Shown piece by piece: positions 17,079 through 25,572 of a DNA stretch of 64,000 nucleotides. The stretch is taken from NCBI GenBank assembly GCA_965198025.1, contig OZ240237.1, positions 186,001 through 250,000 of the forward strand, given 5' to 3'. Positions within the stretch are counted from its first letter, which is position 1. The number at the start of each line of letters is the position of its first letter. The DNA is from CAYWWM01 sp965198025 (GTDB lineage: Bacteria; Acidobacteriota; Terriglobia; 2-12-FULL-54-10). Position numbers and translations under genes: made by a program. Below the pieces are notes generated by a model, which worked only from the letters and a program-made list of their open reading frames with translations, was not told the origin of the DNA and made no database searches.

Positions 17079-18749
17079 ATGGCTACTATGCCTAGCAAAG
17101 AAGATGAGAAGCAGACCCTGGCCTTGAAGTCCCCCAACGGAAAGAATGAGGTTGTTGCGGCCGATCCTGCCGAGGAAGAGCGCCACGCCCGTGAACTGGC
17201 TTCCCGGTATCGCTGCGAGTTCATCTCGCTGCGGGATTACAAGATCGACCACGATTTATTTCGCTCGATCCCCGTGGACCTGATGTTCCGCTATCATTTT
17301 GTCCCGCTGCGCTCGACGCGCGACGCCATGGAGATCGCCACGGCCGACCCCAGCCGCCTCATGATGATCGACGAGGTCTCGCTGTTGCTCGACCGGCAGC
17401 TCACAGTCCGTGTCGCTACGCCCTCGGAGATCAGCGACTACCTCAAGAAGACCCAGCAGTCCCAGCGTGTCCTTGAGGAGGCCAGCGAGGGCTTCACCCT
17501 TGACATCATCCGCGAAAATGAAGGCTCTGACGAGACTCTGACCATTGACCGCCTTACCAGCGACAGCGATGGCAGTCCAGTCATCCGCCTGGTCGACACC
17601 GTCATCTTCACCGCGCTCGAGCGCCGCGCCAGTGACATCCACATCGAGACCCGCGATGACGAGGTGATCGTCAAGTACCGAATTGATGGCGTGCTCCACC
17701 AGGCCATGCAGCCCATCAGCAAGGATTTTCACTCCCCCATCCTGTCTCGCGTCAAGGTCATGTCCGAGCTCGATATCGCCGAGCGGCGCATTCCCCAGGA
17801 CGGTCGCTTCCGGGTCCGTTACAAGAACCGCTTCATTGATTTCCGCGTCTCCATCATGCCCGCGATTCACGGCGAAGACGCCGTGCTTCGCGTCCTCGAC
17901 AAGGAGGCCATGAGCGAGACCTTCCACAGTCTCAACCTCGATGTGATCGGTTTCTCCGAGCTCGACCTCAAGAAGTTCCGCCGCTATATTCACGAGCCCT
18001 ACGGCATGGTCCTCGTCACTGGCCCCACCGGCAGCGGCAAGACCACCACCTTGTACGCCGCCCTCAATGAGATCCGCACCGATGAGGACAAGATCATCAC
18101 CATCGAGGACCCCGTTGAGTATCAGTTGCGCGGCATCACCCAGATTCCGGTGAACGAGAAAAAGGGGCTCACGTTTGCCCGCGGTCTCCGCTCCATTCTG
18201 CGTCACGACCCCGACAAGATCATGGTCGGCGAGATTCGCGACAATGAGACCGCCCAGATCGCCATCCAGTCCGCCCTCACCGGCCACCTCGTCTTCACCA
18301 CCGTCCATGCCAACAATGTCGTCGACGTCCTAGGCCGCTTCCTCAACATGGGCGTCGAGCCTTACAATTTCGTTTCATCGCTCAACTGCATTCTCGCTCA
18401 GCGCCTGGTCCGCATGATCTGTAACAACTGCAAGACGGAGATTCGTTTCCCCGAGTCCACCCTCGAGCAATCGGGTTTGGACAAACGGTACGTGGACGTT
18501 CCCTTTTACGAGGGGCTGGGATGCATGGAATGCGCCGGGACCGGCTACCGTGGCCGCACCGCGATTACGGAGCTGCTCGGCATGTCCGACCGCATCCGAG
18601 AGATCATTCTCGACAAGCGGCCTTCTTCGGAGATCCGCCGCGTCGCCCGCGAGGAGGGGCTGACCTCGCTCCGCGAGGCCGCCGTCATGAAAGTCACTGC
18701 CGGCATCACTACTGTCAAGGAGATCAACAAGGTCACTTTTATCGAATAG
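17079..18749 (+). CDS. gspE: type II secretion / type IV pilus assembly ATPase GspE/PilB
   Basis: 556 residues. The N-terminal GspE-N domain covers about 30-150, the secretion ATPase core about 170-545. Walker A GPTGSGKTTTLY is near 314-325, followed by the Asp box EDPVEYQL, Walker B LRHDPDKIMVGEIRD and the His box TGHLVFTTVHANN. A zinc-binding four-Cys element (CNNC and CMEC) lies near residues 448-487, as in GspE/PilB assembly ATPases and unlike PilT retraction ATPases. It powers pseudopilus or pilus extension from the cytoplasmic face. The first 30 residues (charged, KEDEKQ) are variable. The PilM-like gene follows after 67 bp containing a dispersed repeat fragment. Confidence 0.95.
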   Translation: MATMPSKEDEKQTLALKSPNGKNEVVAADPAEEERHARELASRYRCEFISLRDYKIDHDLFRSIPVDLMFRYHFVPLRSTRDAMEIATADPSRLMMIDEVSLLLDRQLTVRVATPSEISDYLKKTQQSQRVLEEASEGFTLDIIRENEGSDETLTIDRLTSDSDGSPVIRLVDTVIFTALERRASDIHIETRDDEVIVKYRIDGVLHQAMQPISKDFHSPILSRVKVMSELDIAERRIPQDGRFRVRYKNRFIDFRVSIMPAIHGEDAVLRVLDKEAMSETFHSLNLDVIGFSELDLKKFRRYIHEPYGMVLVTGPTGSGKTTTLYAALNEIRTDEDKIITIEDPVEYQLRGITQIPVNEKKGLTFARGLRSILRHDPDKIMVGEIRDNETAQIAIQSALTGHLVFTTVHANNVVDVLGRFLNMGVEPYNFVSSLNCILAQRLVRMICNNCKTEIRFPESTLEQSGLDKRYVDVPFYEGLGCMECAGTGYRGRTAITELLGMSDRIREIILDKRPSSEIRRVAREEGLTSLREAAVMKVTAGITTVKEINKVTFIE

Positions 18750-18766
18750 ATGGGTACGAATATTCT

Positions 18767-18815
18767 TGGGGGGGGGGCATTCTGAGCGAAGCGAAGAACC
18801 TCCTTCCCTGCAAAT
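18767..18815. repeat. G10 run and dispersed repeat fragment between gspE and pilM
   Basis: A run of ten G (18768-18777) is followed by CATTCTGAGCGAAGCGAAG, a short interspersed motif widespread in several bacterial phyla. It occupies the whole gap between the two operon genes. The homopolymer is also a spot where sequencing or assembly slippage is likely. Confidence 0.6.
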
Positions 18816-18816
18816 C

Positions 18817-19863
18817 ATGGCCATATCCGCCACAGCATCGAACGGTGTCAAAGCCCGACCTGGCCTCTGGCGCCGTCTCTGGAACAGCCCCTGGCCGTTG
18901 CTCGGCTGCGAGATTTCTGCGGCGGGCGTGAGCGCCGCTCGCTGGTCCTGGAACAACGCCGGCTTCGAGGCTGCCGCTTGGAAACCCGTTCCCGCGGGGG
19001 CCATTGAGGCGTCTCCTTTGCGCGAGAACTTCCGCGAATTCCAACCGGTCCGCGAGGCTCTGGGCGATGCGCTCGCTGCCATTGGTGTCACGCCGGGTCC
19101 GGATTCGCGCCGCCGTTTTGTCGACGCCGTGCTGGTCATCCCCGACCAGGCCGCTCGCCTGTTTGTTTTTACTCTGGACGCTCTTCCCAAGCGGCCCGCC
19201 GAAGCCTTGTCGCTTGTCCAGTTCCGCCTCAAGAAGTCTGTTCCCTTTGATATCGAATCCGCCGCTGTTTCCTACCAAGCCTGGCGCCACGGGGAGGTTT
19301 GGGAAGTCGTAGCGGTCGCTGCCCCGCAGCCCGTCGTGCGTCAGTACGAGGCTCTCCTCGAAACCTTTGGCCTGCGCCCTCGCTGCGTCGTACTCTCGAC
19401 CGTCGCGACGCTGGGTCTCATACCGGAAGCCCGTGCCACCTTTCCGGGAGTCTCCCCCTCCCCGGACGCCGCTGCCGGACTACCCGGCGCTTTGCTGGCC
19501 AAGTACAGTCCTCCCTGGTTCACCACGGCGATTTTACAGGGCGGGCAGATGCGACTGTTTCGCACCGTAGGCTTGCCCACTGGCCCGGACGGGTTGCTCC
19601 CTGCCGAGACTGTGGTTGAGGCATTGCACCCCTCCATGGTCTTCTTTCAGGATAATTTTGGCGCGAAGCTCGAACGAGCTTGGCTTTGTGGACTCGGCGA
19701 AACTCGCCCTCTGGCCGCCCAGTTGTTGTCCCAGGAACTCCGTGTGGATTCGGTTTCCCTCGGGGCGAACGGTACTGTCAGCGCTGCCGCTCCGGACCCG
19801 CTCCGCCAGGAACTCTTTTTTTCCGCCCTGTTGGGCGTTGTGGAGGAACATTCCCGCGCATGA
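18817..19863 (+). CDS. pilM: PilM-like actin-fold pilus/secretion assembly protein
   Basis: 348 residues from ATG 18817; the longer frame from 18766 would translate the interspersed repeat and is not credible. The protein begins NSPWPLLGCEISAAGVSAAR, corresponding to the first phosphate loop of the PilM/actin fold, and continues with LFVFTLDALPKRPAEALSLV and QFRLKKSVPFDIESAAVSYQ, typical of PilM and of the cytoplasmic part of GspL. In type IV pilus systems PilM binds the N-terminal peptide of PilN and links the ATPase to the alignment complex. The stop overlaps the pilN start as ATGA. Sequence divergence is large, so the name reflects position as much as motifs. Confidence 0.8.
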   Translation: MAISATASNGVKARPGLWRRLWNSPWPLLGCEISAAGVSAARWSWNNAGFEAAAWKPVPAGAIEASPLRENFREFQPVREALGDALAAIGVTPGPDSRRRFVDAVLVIPDQAARLFVFTLDALPKRPAEALSLVQFRLKKSVPFDIESAAVSYQAWRHGEVWEVVAVAAPQPVVRQYEALLETFGLRPRCVVLSTVATLGLIPEARATFPGVSPSPDAAAGLPGALLAKYSPPWFTTAILQGGQMRLFRTVGLPTGPDGLLPAETVVEALHPSMVFFQDNFGAKLERAWLCGLGETRPLAAQLLSQELRVDSVSLGANGTVSAAAPDPLRQELFFSALLGVVEEHSRA

Positions 19864-20561
19864 GCGTCCGGTTCAATCTCGCCTCTCATCCCTATGAAAA
19901 CCTTCGGCCGAGCTACGTCCTGGTCGGGATGGCGCTCGTTCTGCTGGTAGTTCTTGCAGGACTCCTGGTCAGTCGCGAACGGCAGCAGAGCGCCGAGACC
20001 CGTTCCATCACCCAGCAGATGGCCCGCTTCGAGCAAGAGATCGAGTCGCTCGCCCGCGAACAAAGTGAGCTCGACGAGTGGCTGCGAAGGCCGGAAGTCC
20101 AAGAGGTACGCGACCACTCGGCGTTCCTCAACTCGCTCATCCTGCGCAAGAGCCTTTCCTGGACCCAAATGTTCCTCGACCTCGAGCAGATTCTTCCTGA
20201 CCGTGCCCAGGTCACCGCTATTCAGCCCCGCGTGAACCGCTCCCGGCAGCCGGAGCTTGCTCTTGCCGTCACGGCCGAAGAGATGGGACCTCTCGTCGAG
20301 CTGTTGAAGAATCTCGAGTCCTCCTCGCAATTCGGGTCTCCGGCCGTCCTGTCCCAGCGCTTCACCACCGACAGGAACTCCGTGCCCCAAATTGATATGA
20401 CTCTGCAGACTCTGTATCGCCAGGTTCTTCCAGAACCGGAGATGGCTGGACTTGTTTCGGACCACTCCGTGGCGTCCGAAGCCCCGGCGGCTCCCCCGGA
20501 CGAGGCCGAACTCGAGGCCCAAGACGAGCCGGCCCTCGCGCGTCAGGAAGGAGGGTTGTAG
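19860..20561 (+). CDS. pilN: PilN-like assembly protein
   Basis: 233 residues. The extreme N-terminus SVRFNLASHPYENLRP carries the FNLA-type motif with which PilN binds PilM. One membrane helix follows (VLVGMALVLLVVLAGLLVS), then a coiled coil (residues about 45-80) and a compact periplasmic domain to about 195. The last 40 residues are an acidic, Ala/Glu/Pro-rich tail that is not part of the family. The ATG overlaps the pilM stop by four bases. PilN together with PilO forms the inner-membrane alignment complex of type IV pilus and related secretion systems. Confidence 0.85.
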   Translation: MSVRFNLASHPYENLRPSYVLVGMALVLLVVLAGLLVSRERQQSAETRSITQQMARFEQEIESLAREQSELDEWLRRPEVQEVRDHSAFLNSLILRKSLSWTQMFLDLEQILPDRAQVTAIQPRVNRSRQPELALAVTAEEMGPLVELLKNLESSSQFGSPAVLSQRFTTDRNSVPQIDMTLQTLYRQVLPEPEMAGLVSDHSVASEAPAAPPDEAELEAQDEPALARQEGGL

Positions 20562-20565
20562 TTCC

Positions 20566-21165
20566 ATGCGTTGGCTTGGACTCTTGCGGGTGGGCGGCTC
20601 CACCGTTTCTGCGGGCAGCAACGGAGCGTCTCGTTCCCACTCCCGACTTCGCATCGTCCTGATCGTTCTGCTCGGCCTGAACGCTGTCCTGCTGGCCCTG
20701 GTGTTTCACCGCCCTGGTTTCACGCTCCCCCAACAGCAGGCCGAGCTGGTTCGGGCCCGCGAACGCCGTGATGTGGCCCGCGACTCCGTGACCCAGATGC
20801 GCGACCTGCGCTCCAAGCTCCAAAGCGCTCTTCAGAACGGTGACCAGTTTGCCAAGGACTATTTTCTCCCCCGTGGCGCCGGTTTCTCCGTCATCCTCCA
20901 GGACCTGGAAGACCAGGCCTCGGATGTCGGATTGCGTCCGGCCGGCGCCACCTACCAGTTGCAGGAGGAACAGGACCAGCCCGGCTGGACCGGTGTTGAA
21001 GTCACCTTGGGGGTCGCGGGCGACTATCCTGATCTCCTTCGCTTCATTCATCGATTGGAGCAGTCCGACTTGTTCTGGATCATCAACGGCATCAGCGTCT
21101 CCGGCAGCGCGGATCGAGAACTGCGCATGAACCTGGTGATGCAGACCTATTTCATTCCTTCCTAG
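20566..21165 (+). CDS. pilO: PilO-like (GspM-like) assembly protein
   Basis: 199 residues from ATG 20566, preceded by GGAAGGAGGG and only 4 bp after the pilN stop. A short cytoplasmic segment leads into a membrane helix (LRIVLIVLLGLNAVLLALVF, about 29-48), a coiled coil with RARERRDVARD and a ferredoxin-like periplasmic domain that includes VILQDLEDQASDVGLRP and DYPDLLRFIHRLEQSDLFW, the latter a recognisable PilO/GspM signature. It is predicted to pair with PilN in the periplasm. The size is in the normal range for PilO. Confidence 0.85.
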   Translation: MRWLGLLRVGGSTVSAGSNGASRSHSRLRIVLIVLLGLNAVLLALVFHRPGFTLPQQQAELVRARERRDVARDSVTQMRDLRSKLQSALQNGDQFAKDYFLPRGAGFSVILQDLEDQASDVGLRPAGATYQLQEEQDQPGWTGVEVTLGVAGDYPDLLRFIHRLEQSDLFWIINGISVSGSADRELRMNLVMQTYFIPS

Positions 21166-21177
21166 GACGCACCGAAC

Positions 21178-21783
21178 ATGGCTATCGGCGGCACGGGTTA
21201 CGGACGATGGATCGCAGTCGCGATTCTTGTGCCCCTGTGCGCATGGCTCGTCTATCGGAACCTGCTTTCTCCACAGGACCCCAAGCTGGCCGTGCCGCCT
21301 CCGAGTTCTGATTCGCCGCGCGCCACCGCGCTTGGCCCCCAGGATTCTCCCTCCGAAGGCACTGCCCCGCTTGCCTCGCTCGACCCCACGCTCCGGGAGG
21401 ACCTTCTCGAACGAAGCCGCCAGATCGCCTACGAGGGCAGCACCCGCAATATTTTTCAGTACTACACGCCGCCGCCTCCTACTCCGCCTACTCCTCCGCC
21501 CCCTCCGGCATCCCGGCCCGTTCAGCAGACGACCCCGACGCGGCCCGCTCCTCCGGCCCCCGCGCCAGCTTCACCCATTGCCTTGAAGTTCTACGGAATC
21601 GCAGCCCCGCCGGGCTCCGGCGACAAGAAGGCGTTCCTCACCGACGGCGACGAAATCATCATCGCCCAGGAGGGCGAAACGATCGCCCGCTTCTATAGGA
21701 TTGTCCGCATCGGCTTCAACTCCATTGAGCTTGAGGACAACCGTTCCCAGCGCCGCCATAGTCTCCCGCTCCTGGAAGAATGA
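21178..21783 (+). CDS. PilP/GspC-like periplasmic linker protein
   Basis: 201 residues. A membrane anchor lies at about 10-28 (WIAVAILVPLCAWLVY), followed by a long proline-rich linker (residues about 95-130, PPPTPPTPPPPPASRP) and a C-terminal beta domain containing IALKFYGIAAPPGSGDKKAF, LTDGDEIIIAQEGETI and SIELEDNRSQRRHSLPL. This is the homology-region fold shared by GspC and PilP, which contacts the secretin in the periplasm. The position after pilO fits PilP; the N-terminal membrane helix fits GspC better than a PilP lipoprotein. No secretin gene is present in the window for it to contact. Confidence 0.78.
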   Translation: MAIGGTGYGRWIAVAILVPLCAWLVYRNLLSPQDPKLAVPPPSSDSPRATALGPQDSPSEGTAPLASLDPTLREDLLERSRQIAYEGSTRNIFQYYTPPPPTPPTPPPPPASRPVQQTTPTRPAPPAPAPASPIALKFYGIAAPPGSGDKKAFLTDGDEIIIAQEGETIARFYRIVRIGFNSIELEDNRSQRRHSLPLLEE

Positions 21784-21807
21784 GTCCGGGGTGGAGGATG
21801 GTAGGCC

Positions 21808-23160
21808 GTGGGAGCACCGAGTAGTAAGATGAAAGAAGCAGTTGGCGGGAAAGTGGAATCGATGGACGCACGACAACATCACCAACAGAGAACGATACGG
21901 TCGGGCCGTTGCGGTTCCTGCCCCTCCCAGAGCGGTTACATCTTGCTCGTTTTGGCCCTGTTCACCGCCGTGATTGCCATTGGTTTGATGCGAGCGATTC
22001 CTGGGGCTCTCGTTCAGACTCAGCGTGAGCGCGAGGAGGAGCTCATTTTCCGCGGCGAGCAGTATCGCCGTGCGGTGCAGAATTACGTCCGTAAGTTTGG
22101 TCGCTATCCTGGGTCTCTCGATGATCTCGAAGAAACCAACGGAGTCCGTTTTCTCCGCCGTCGCTACCGCGATCCCGTCACCGGGGAAGACGAATGGCGC
22201 CTGATTCACATCGGCCCCGGCGGAACCTTCCCCGATGCCAAGACCGCCAGCACTCTGCCCACGCAGCCTGGCGGACGGTCTGGAGGCACCGGACTCGCCC
22301 CCTCCGCCGCATCTTCCGAGCCGCGCGGATTCGCGCCGCAGCCGTCTCAGTTTGAAGCTGCCGGGTCCGGGTTCGGGCGGCCTGCCACACCTCCACAAAC
22401 AGGACCTGCCATCGGCGCACCCGGCACAACTCCCGATTCCGAGCAAGACCCCCAGCAGCTCTCCGATGCGCTCCGTCCCTCAGCTGATCCTTCTGCCAAC
22501 CCGGCGCAGCAGCCTCGAGCCTCCGGCGCCGCACAGCAATCCGGAACCGTCACCTTCGGCGAGGGCAGCATCGCGGGTGTCGCCAGCCAGAGCGCTGACC
22601 CAAGCATCAAGGTCTATAACGGCTACTTGCAGTACGATGAATGGGAATTTATCTACAACTATCAGGCTGACCAGTTCGGCCTGGCCGCTGTGGCACGTGC
22701 TACCGGCGGCGTGGCTCAACCCGGCTTAGTGCAACCGGGCGTCGCCCAACCCGGCGCTCCCGGAGCGCCCGCTCCCGGCGTCATGTCTCCGCGCCCCAGA
22801 ACTCCCGTCCAGGGTGTTCCTTTTCCTTCCCCCTTCGGAAATCCCGCGGTCGCGCCGCGGTTTCCTCCCTCACAGTTTCCAGGAGGGCCTCCTGGCGGGC
22901 AGCCCGGCCAGTCTCCGTTTCCGGGCGGCCAGCCCGGTCTGACACCGTTCCCCGGCGGGCAGCCCGGCCAGCTGCCGTTTCCGGGTACACAGCCCAGCCC
23001 GCAGCCTGCTTCTCCATTCGCTCCGAGTCCGTTTCCCGGCCAGTCTGGCTTCTCTACCACGCCCGGGTTTGGCTCACAGCCTCCGAGCACTCAGCCCGGC
23101 CAGCAGTTTCCACCTTCGCCTCTTCCCAACTTCCCGTCCAACCCCCAGCAAGGCCGCTAG
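21808..23160 (+). CDS. pseudopilin-like protein with long Pro/Gly/Gln-rich tail
   Basis: 450 residues if started at GTG 21808 (GGAGG at 21793-21797); ATG 21829 and ATG 21862 are alternatives. A hydrophobic helix (GYILLVLALFTAVIAIGL, about 43-60) followed by the charged REREEELIFRGEQYRRAVQN and FGRYPGSLDDLEE is the pseudopilin stalk, with cleavage expected at SG/Y. The normally conserved Glu at +5 is absent. A small domain containing WEFIYNYQADQ lies near 275. From about residue 290 the protein is low complexity, with repeats of PFPGGQPG and related blocks; ordinary pseudopilins end well before 200 residues. Last gene of the operon; could be surface- or wall-interacting. Confidence 0.8.
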   Translation: MGAPSSKMKEAVGGKVESMDARQHHQQRTIRSGRCGSCPSQSGYILLVLALFTAVIAIGLMRAIPGALVQTQREREEELIFRGEQYRRAVQNYVRKFGRYPGSLDDLEETNGVRFLRRRYRDPVTGEDEWRLIHIGPGGTFPDAKTASTLPTQPGGRSGGTGLAPSAASSEPRGFAPQPSQFEAAGSGFGRPATPPQTGPAIGAPGTTPDSEQDPQQLSDALRPSADPSANPAQQPRASGAAQQSGTVTFGEGSIAGVASQSADPSIKVYNGYLQYDEWEFIYNYQADQFGLAAVARATGGVAQPGLVQPGVAQPGAPGAPAPGVMSPRPRTPVQGVPFPSPFGNPAVAPRFPPSQFPGGPPGGQPGQSPFPGGQPGLTPFPGGQPGQLPFPGTQPSPQPASPFAPSPFPGQSGFSTTPGFGSQPPSTQPGQQFPPSPLPNFPSNPQQGR

Positions 23161-23356
23161 CGGGCGACAGCCGCGTGTACGGCGCTAGGATGAACCTAAT
23201 CGGTTCCGGCCCAGCCGCCAGGTGGCGCTGCCGTCGGTTCCGGTGAAGACCGTGCCTGTGATGGACCCACATACAGAGTGGACGGGTTCGTCAGAGCGAT
23301 GACTAGGAAGGAATGGCCCGATCTTCTCCCTCGGGGATTCCATCGTTCGATTCCAC

Positions 23357-24286
23357 CTATTTTCGGTTCCCCAAGACGTATTGTTCCACCGCCTGCGCCA
23401 CGCCTCCCGAATTGCAGTCGAGGGTCACCGGCCAGCCGTGTTGTTTCAGCGCCTCCTCAGCATTCCCCATCACGACGGGCGTTCCCACGAACCGTAGCAT
23501 CTCCAGGTCGTTGTAGTTGTCCCCGATCGCCATGATCTCCTCACGCCGCAGGCCGCGAAAACGGCTCCAGAACTCGACTGCGTGTCCCTTCGAGCAGTCG
23601 TGCCGGATCACGTCCACAATCGAAAAGTTGCGCTCCGGATATTCGGTCCGCAAAAGCCGAAATGACAGCGCTTTCTCTTGCTCTGCCTTTTTCACATCCC
23701 TCATAGTCTGCAGACGCGCCTCCACCTCCTGCATCGATTCCACCGGCCCCGCAAACATGATCTCCACCGGGTCACCGTCCAGCGCTCCTTCGAGTGATTC
23801 CGTGAACCGCACGGCCGACTTGTACCGCGCGATCCAAGGTGAAGACGCTACTCCGTCCGGCGGCAACAGCAGCGAGGAAGCCGGTCGGGAAACCACGTTC
23901 CCGGGACCATTGCCTCCCGGGACCTCGATGCGAAACTGTCCCTCGCCGTGCTGATCGTATGTCAGGACCGTGTAGTGCCGGAACTCCGGCGTGATCCGCA
24001 GCACCTCCGCTGCGACCGCAGCCGGCAGCAGGCCCCGCTGGTGGGTCACGCCGTCTTTGGACCGGATGATCGCTCCGTTCGAAGCGATTAGCGGCCCTCC
24101 AGAGAGCAGTTCCGCCACCAGCGGCAGCGCCGTCGAGTAACTCCGTCCCGTCACCGGAACGATCTCCACGCCCCGCGCCGCCGCTTCCAGGAGTGCCGCC
24201 CGGTCCTGGTCCGCAATCTGTTTCCTCGAGTTGAGGAGCGTTCCGTCCAGGTCCACCGCTATCATTCGAATCCGTGCGTTGGGCAT
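23357..24286 (-). CDS. HAD-superfamily hydrolase, Cof/YidA type
   Basis: 309 residues. Motif I MIAVDLDGTLLNS (nucleophile Asp12 and Asp14), motif II PVTGRSY near residue 60, KGHAVEFW (motif III Lys) near 225 and motif IV GDNYNDLEML near 247 define a Cof-type (class IIB) HAD phosphatase with a large C2 cap. Such enzymes hydrolyse sugar phosphates, flavin phosphates or similar metabolites in the cytoplasm; substrate is undetermined. Length is normal, slightly above 270. It lies convergent to the secretion operon; 196 bp without recognisable features separates the stop codons. The surA-type gene starts 250 bp upstream in the opposite direction. Confidence 0.92.
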   Translation of the reverse strand: MPNARIRMIAVDLDGTLLNSRKQIADQDRAALLEAAARGVEIVPVTGRSYSTALPLVAELLSGGPLIASNGAIIRSKDGVTHQRGLLPAAVAAEVLRITPEFRHYTVLTYDQHGEGQFRIEVPGGNGPGNVVSRPASSLLLPPDGVASSPWIARYKSAVRFTESLEGALDGDPVEIMFAGPVESMQEVEARLQTMRDVKKAEQEKALSFRLLRTEYPERNFSIVDVIRHDCSKGHAVEFWSRFRGLRREEIMAIGDNYNDLEMLRFVGTPVVMGNAEEALKQHGWPVTLDCNSGGVAQAVEQYVLGNRK

Positions 24287-24366
24287 GCTTTCATCCTACC
24301 ATTGCCTGTCATTCCGGGAATCCGAGGTGACACCATCACCGCCCAGGCCGCTCCGAATTCGGAATG

Positions 24367-24412
24367 CTCGGTTCTTGCGGTTCTTGCGGTTCCTTCGGTT
24401 CTTTCGACAGAA
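24367..24412. repeat. 9-bp microsatellite, TTCGGTTCT-type
   Basis: About five imperfect units (GGTTCTTGC, GGTTCTTGC, GGTTCCTTC, GGTTCTTTC) followed by GACAGAAACATTTGCCCGT. The same unit type and a similar flank (GACAGAGCATTTCCGT) recur at 58404-58470. Here it lies in the gap upstream of the SurA-type gene. Confidence 0.75.
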
Positions 24413-24535
24413 ACATTTGCCCGTCCGGAACTGGTAAAATATACTGGAAACGCTATGGGATGCAGGCGGGTGTCCCGGGAGGCGGATTGGATGCAGCCAA
24501 ACCGATCGAACGAACCGGGCAGATCAGGAGTGCCT

Positions 24536-25567
24536 ATGTTTCTGCGTATGCGGGTTATTCTTGCGCTCTCGTTTCTATTTCCCCTACTGTCGTTCGGCCA
24601 GCAGCCGGAGCCGCAAGGCGAAGTCCTCGAGGAGATCATAGCTCAGGTCAACGACCGGATCATTGTGCTTTCCGAGTACCGCGTGAGCCTCAACGCGCTG
24701 CGGCAGGAACTGACGCAGCAACAGCTTCCGGCGGCTGAGTTTGACGCGCAGTTCCGCGAACGCTCCGAGGCCATTCTGCGCGAATTGATCGACCAGCAGC
24801 TCCTCCAGCAGAAAGCCGCCGAATTGGGTATCGGCGTCGAAGCTCAAGTGGTCCGGCGGCTCGATGAAATCCGCCAGGAGATGAACCTGCCCAGCATGGA
24901 AGCGCTCGAACAGGCCGCCGTCGCGCAGGGGTTGAACTACGAGGACTTCCGGCAAAACCTCCGGGACAATTTTCTCACGCAGCAGGTGATCAACCGTGAG
25001 GTCGGGTCGCGGGTGCAGGTCGCGCCGTCCGAGATCAGCGCCTACTATGAGGAGCACAAGCAGGAGCTGGAACGGAAGGACGGCTTCGCCATACAGCTGA
25101 TCCTGGTCTCGACGGAAGGCATGACGGAGGAGGAGTTGCCGGCCCTGCGACAGAAGGCTGAGGAAGCGCTCGAGAAGGCTCGCGCCGAGGAGGACTTTGC
25201 AGAGCTGGCACGCCAGTATTCCGACGATGCGACGGCGCAGAACGGCGGCTTCGCCGGCTTCTTCGAACGGGGCATGATGGCGCCGGAAATCGAGGCGGTC
25301 GTGGACGGCCTGGAGCCGAACGGGATCGGCGACATCTTGCAGACGCGTTTCGGCTACATGGTCGTCAAGCTGCTGGAGCGCACGGAGCCCGGCATCCCTC
25401 CCCTGCCGCAAGTCGAGAACCAGATTCACGAGCAACTCTATCTGCAAAAGATTCAACCCGCTTTGCGCGCCTACCTCTCCCTGTTGCGGCAGGAGAGCTT
25501 CATCTCCATCAAGACCGGCTACGTGGACACCGGTGAGGCGCCGCCCCTGACCACCGAAGACCCCTGA
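24536..25567 (+). CDS. SurA-type periplasmic peptidyl-prolyl isomerase/chaperone
   Basis: 343 residues from ATG 24536 (AGGAG site at 24526-24530; upstream frame translates a microsatellite). A signal peptide (MRVILALSFLFPLLSFGQ) precedes the SurA N-terminal chaperone domain: EEIIAQVNDRIIVLSEYRVS, then RSEAILRELIDQQLLQQKA and further helices. A parvulin rotamase domain follows at about 190-285, with FAIQLILVS, FAELARQYSDDATAQNGG and GDILQTRFGYMVVKLLER. It should assist folding of outer-membrane proteins in the periplasm. The YhaM-like gene starts 5 bp after its stop, so the two are likely co-translated. Confidence 0.92.
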   Translation: MFLRMRVILALSFLFPLLSFGQQPEPQGEVLEEIIAQVNDRIIVLSEYRVSLNALRQELTQQQLPAAEFDAQFRERSEAILRELIDQQLLQQKAAELGIGVEAQVVRRLDEIRQEMNLPSMEALEQAAVAQGLNYEDFRQNLRDNFLTQQVINREVGSRVQVAPSEISAYYEEHKQELERKDGFAIQLILVSTEGMTEEELPALRQKAEEALEKARAEEDFAELARQYSDDATAQNGGFAGFFERGMMAPEIEAVVDGLEPNGIGDILQTRFGYMVVKLLERTEPGIPPLPQVENQIHEQLYLQKIQPALRAYLSLLRQESFISIKTGYVDTGEAPPLTTEDP

Positions 25568-25572
25568 ACCGC

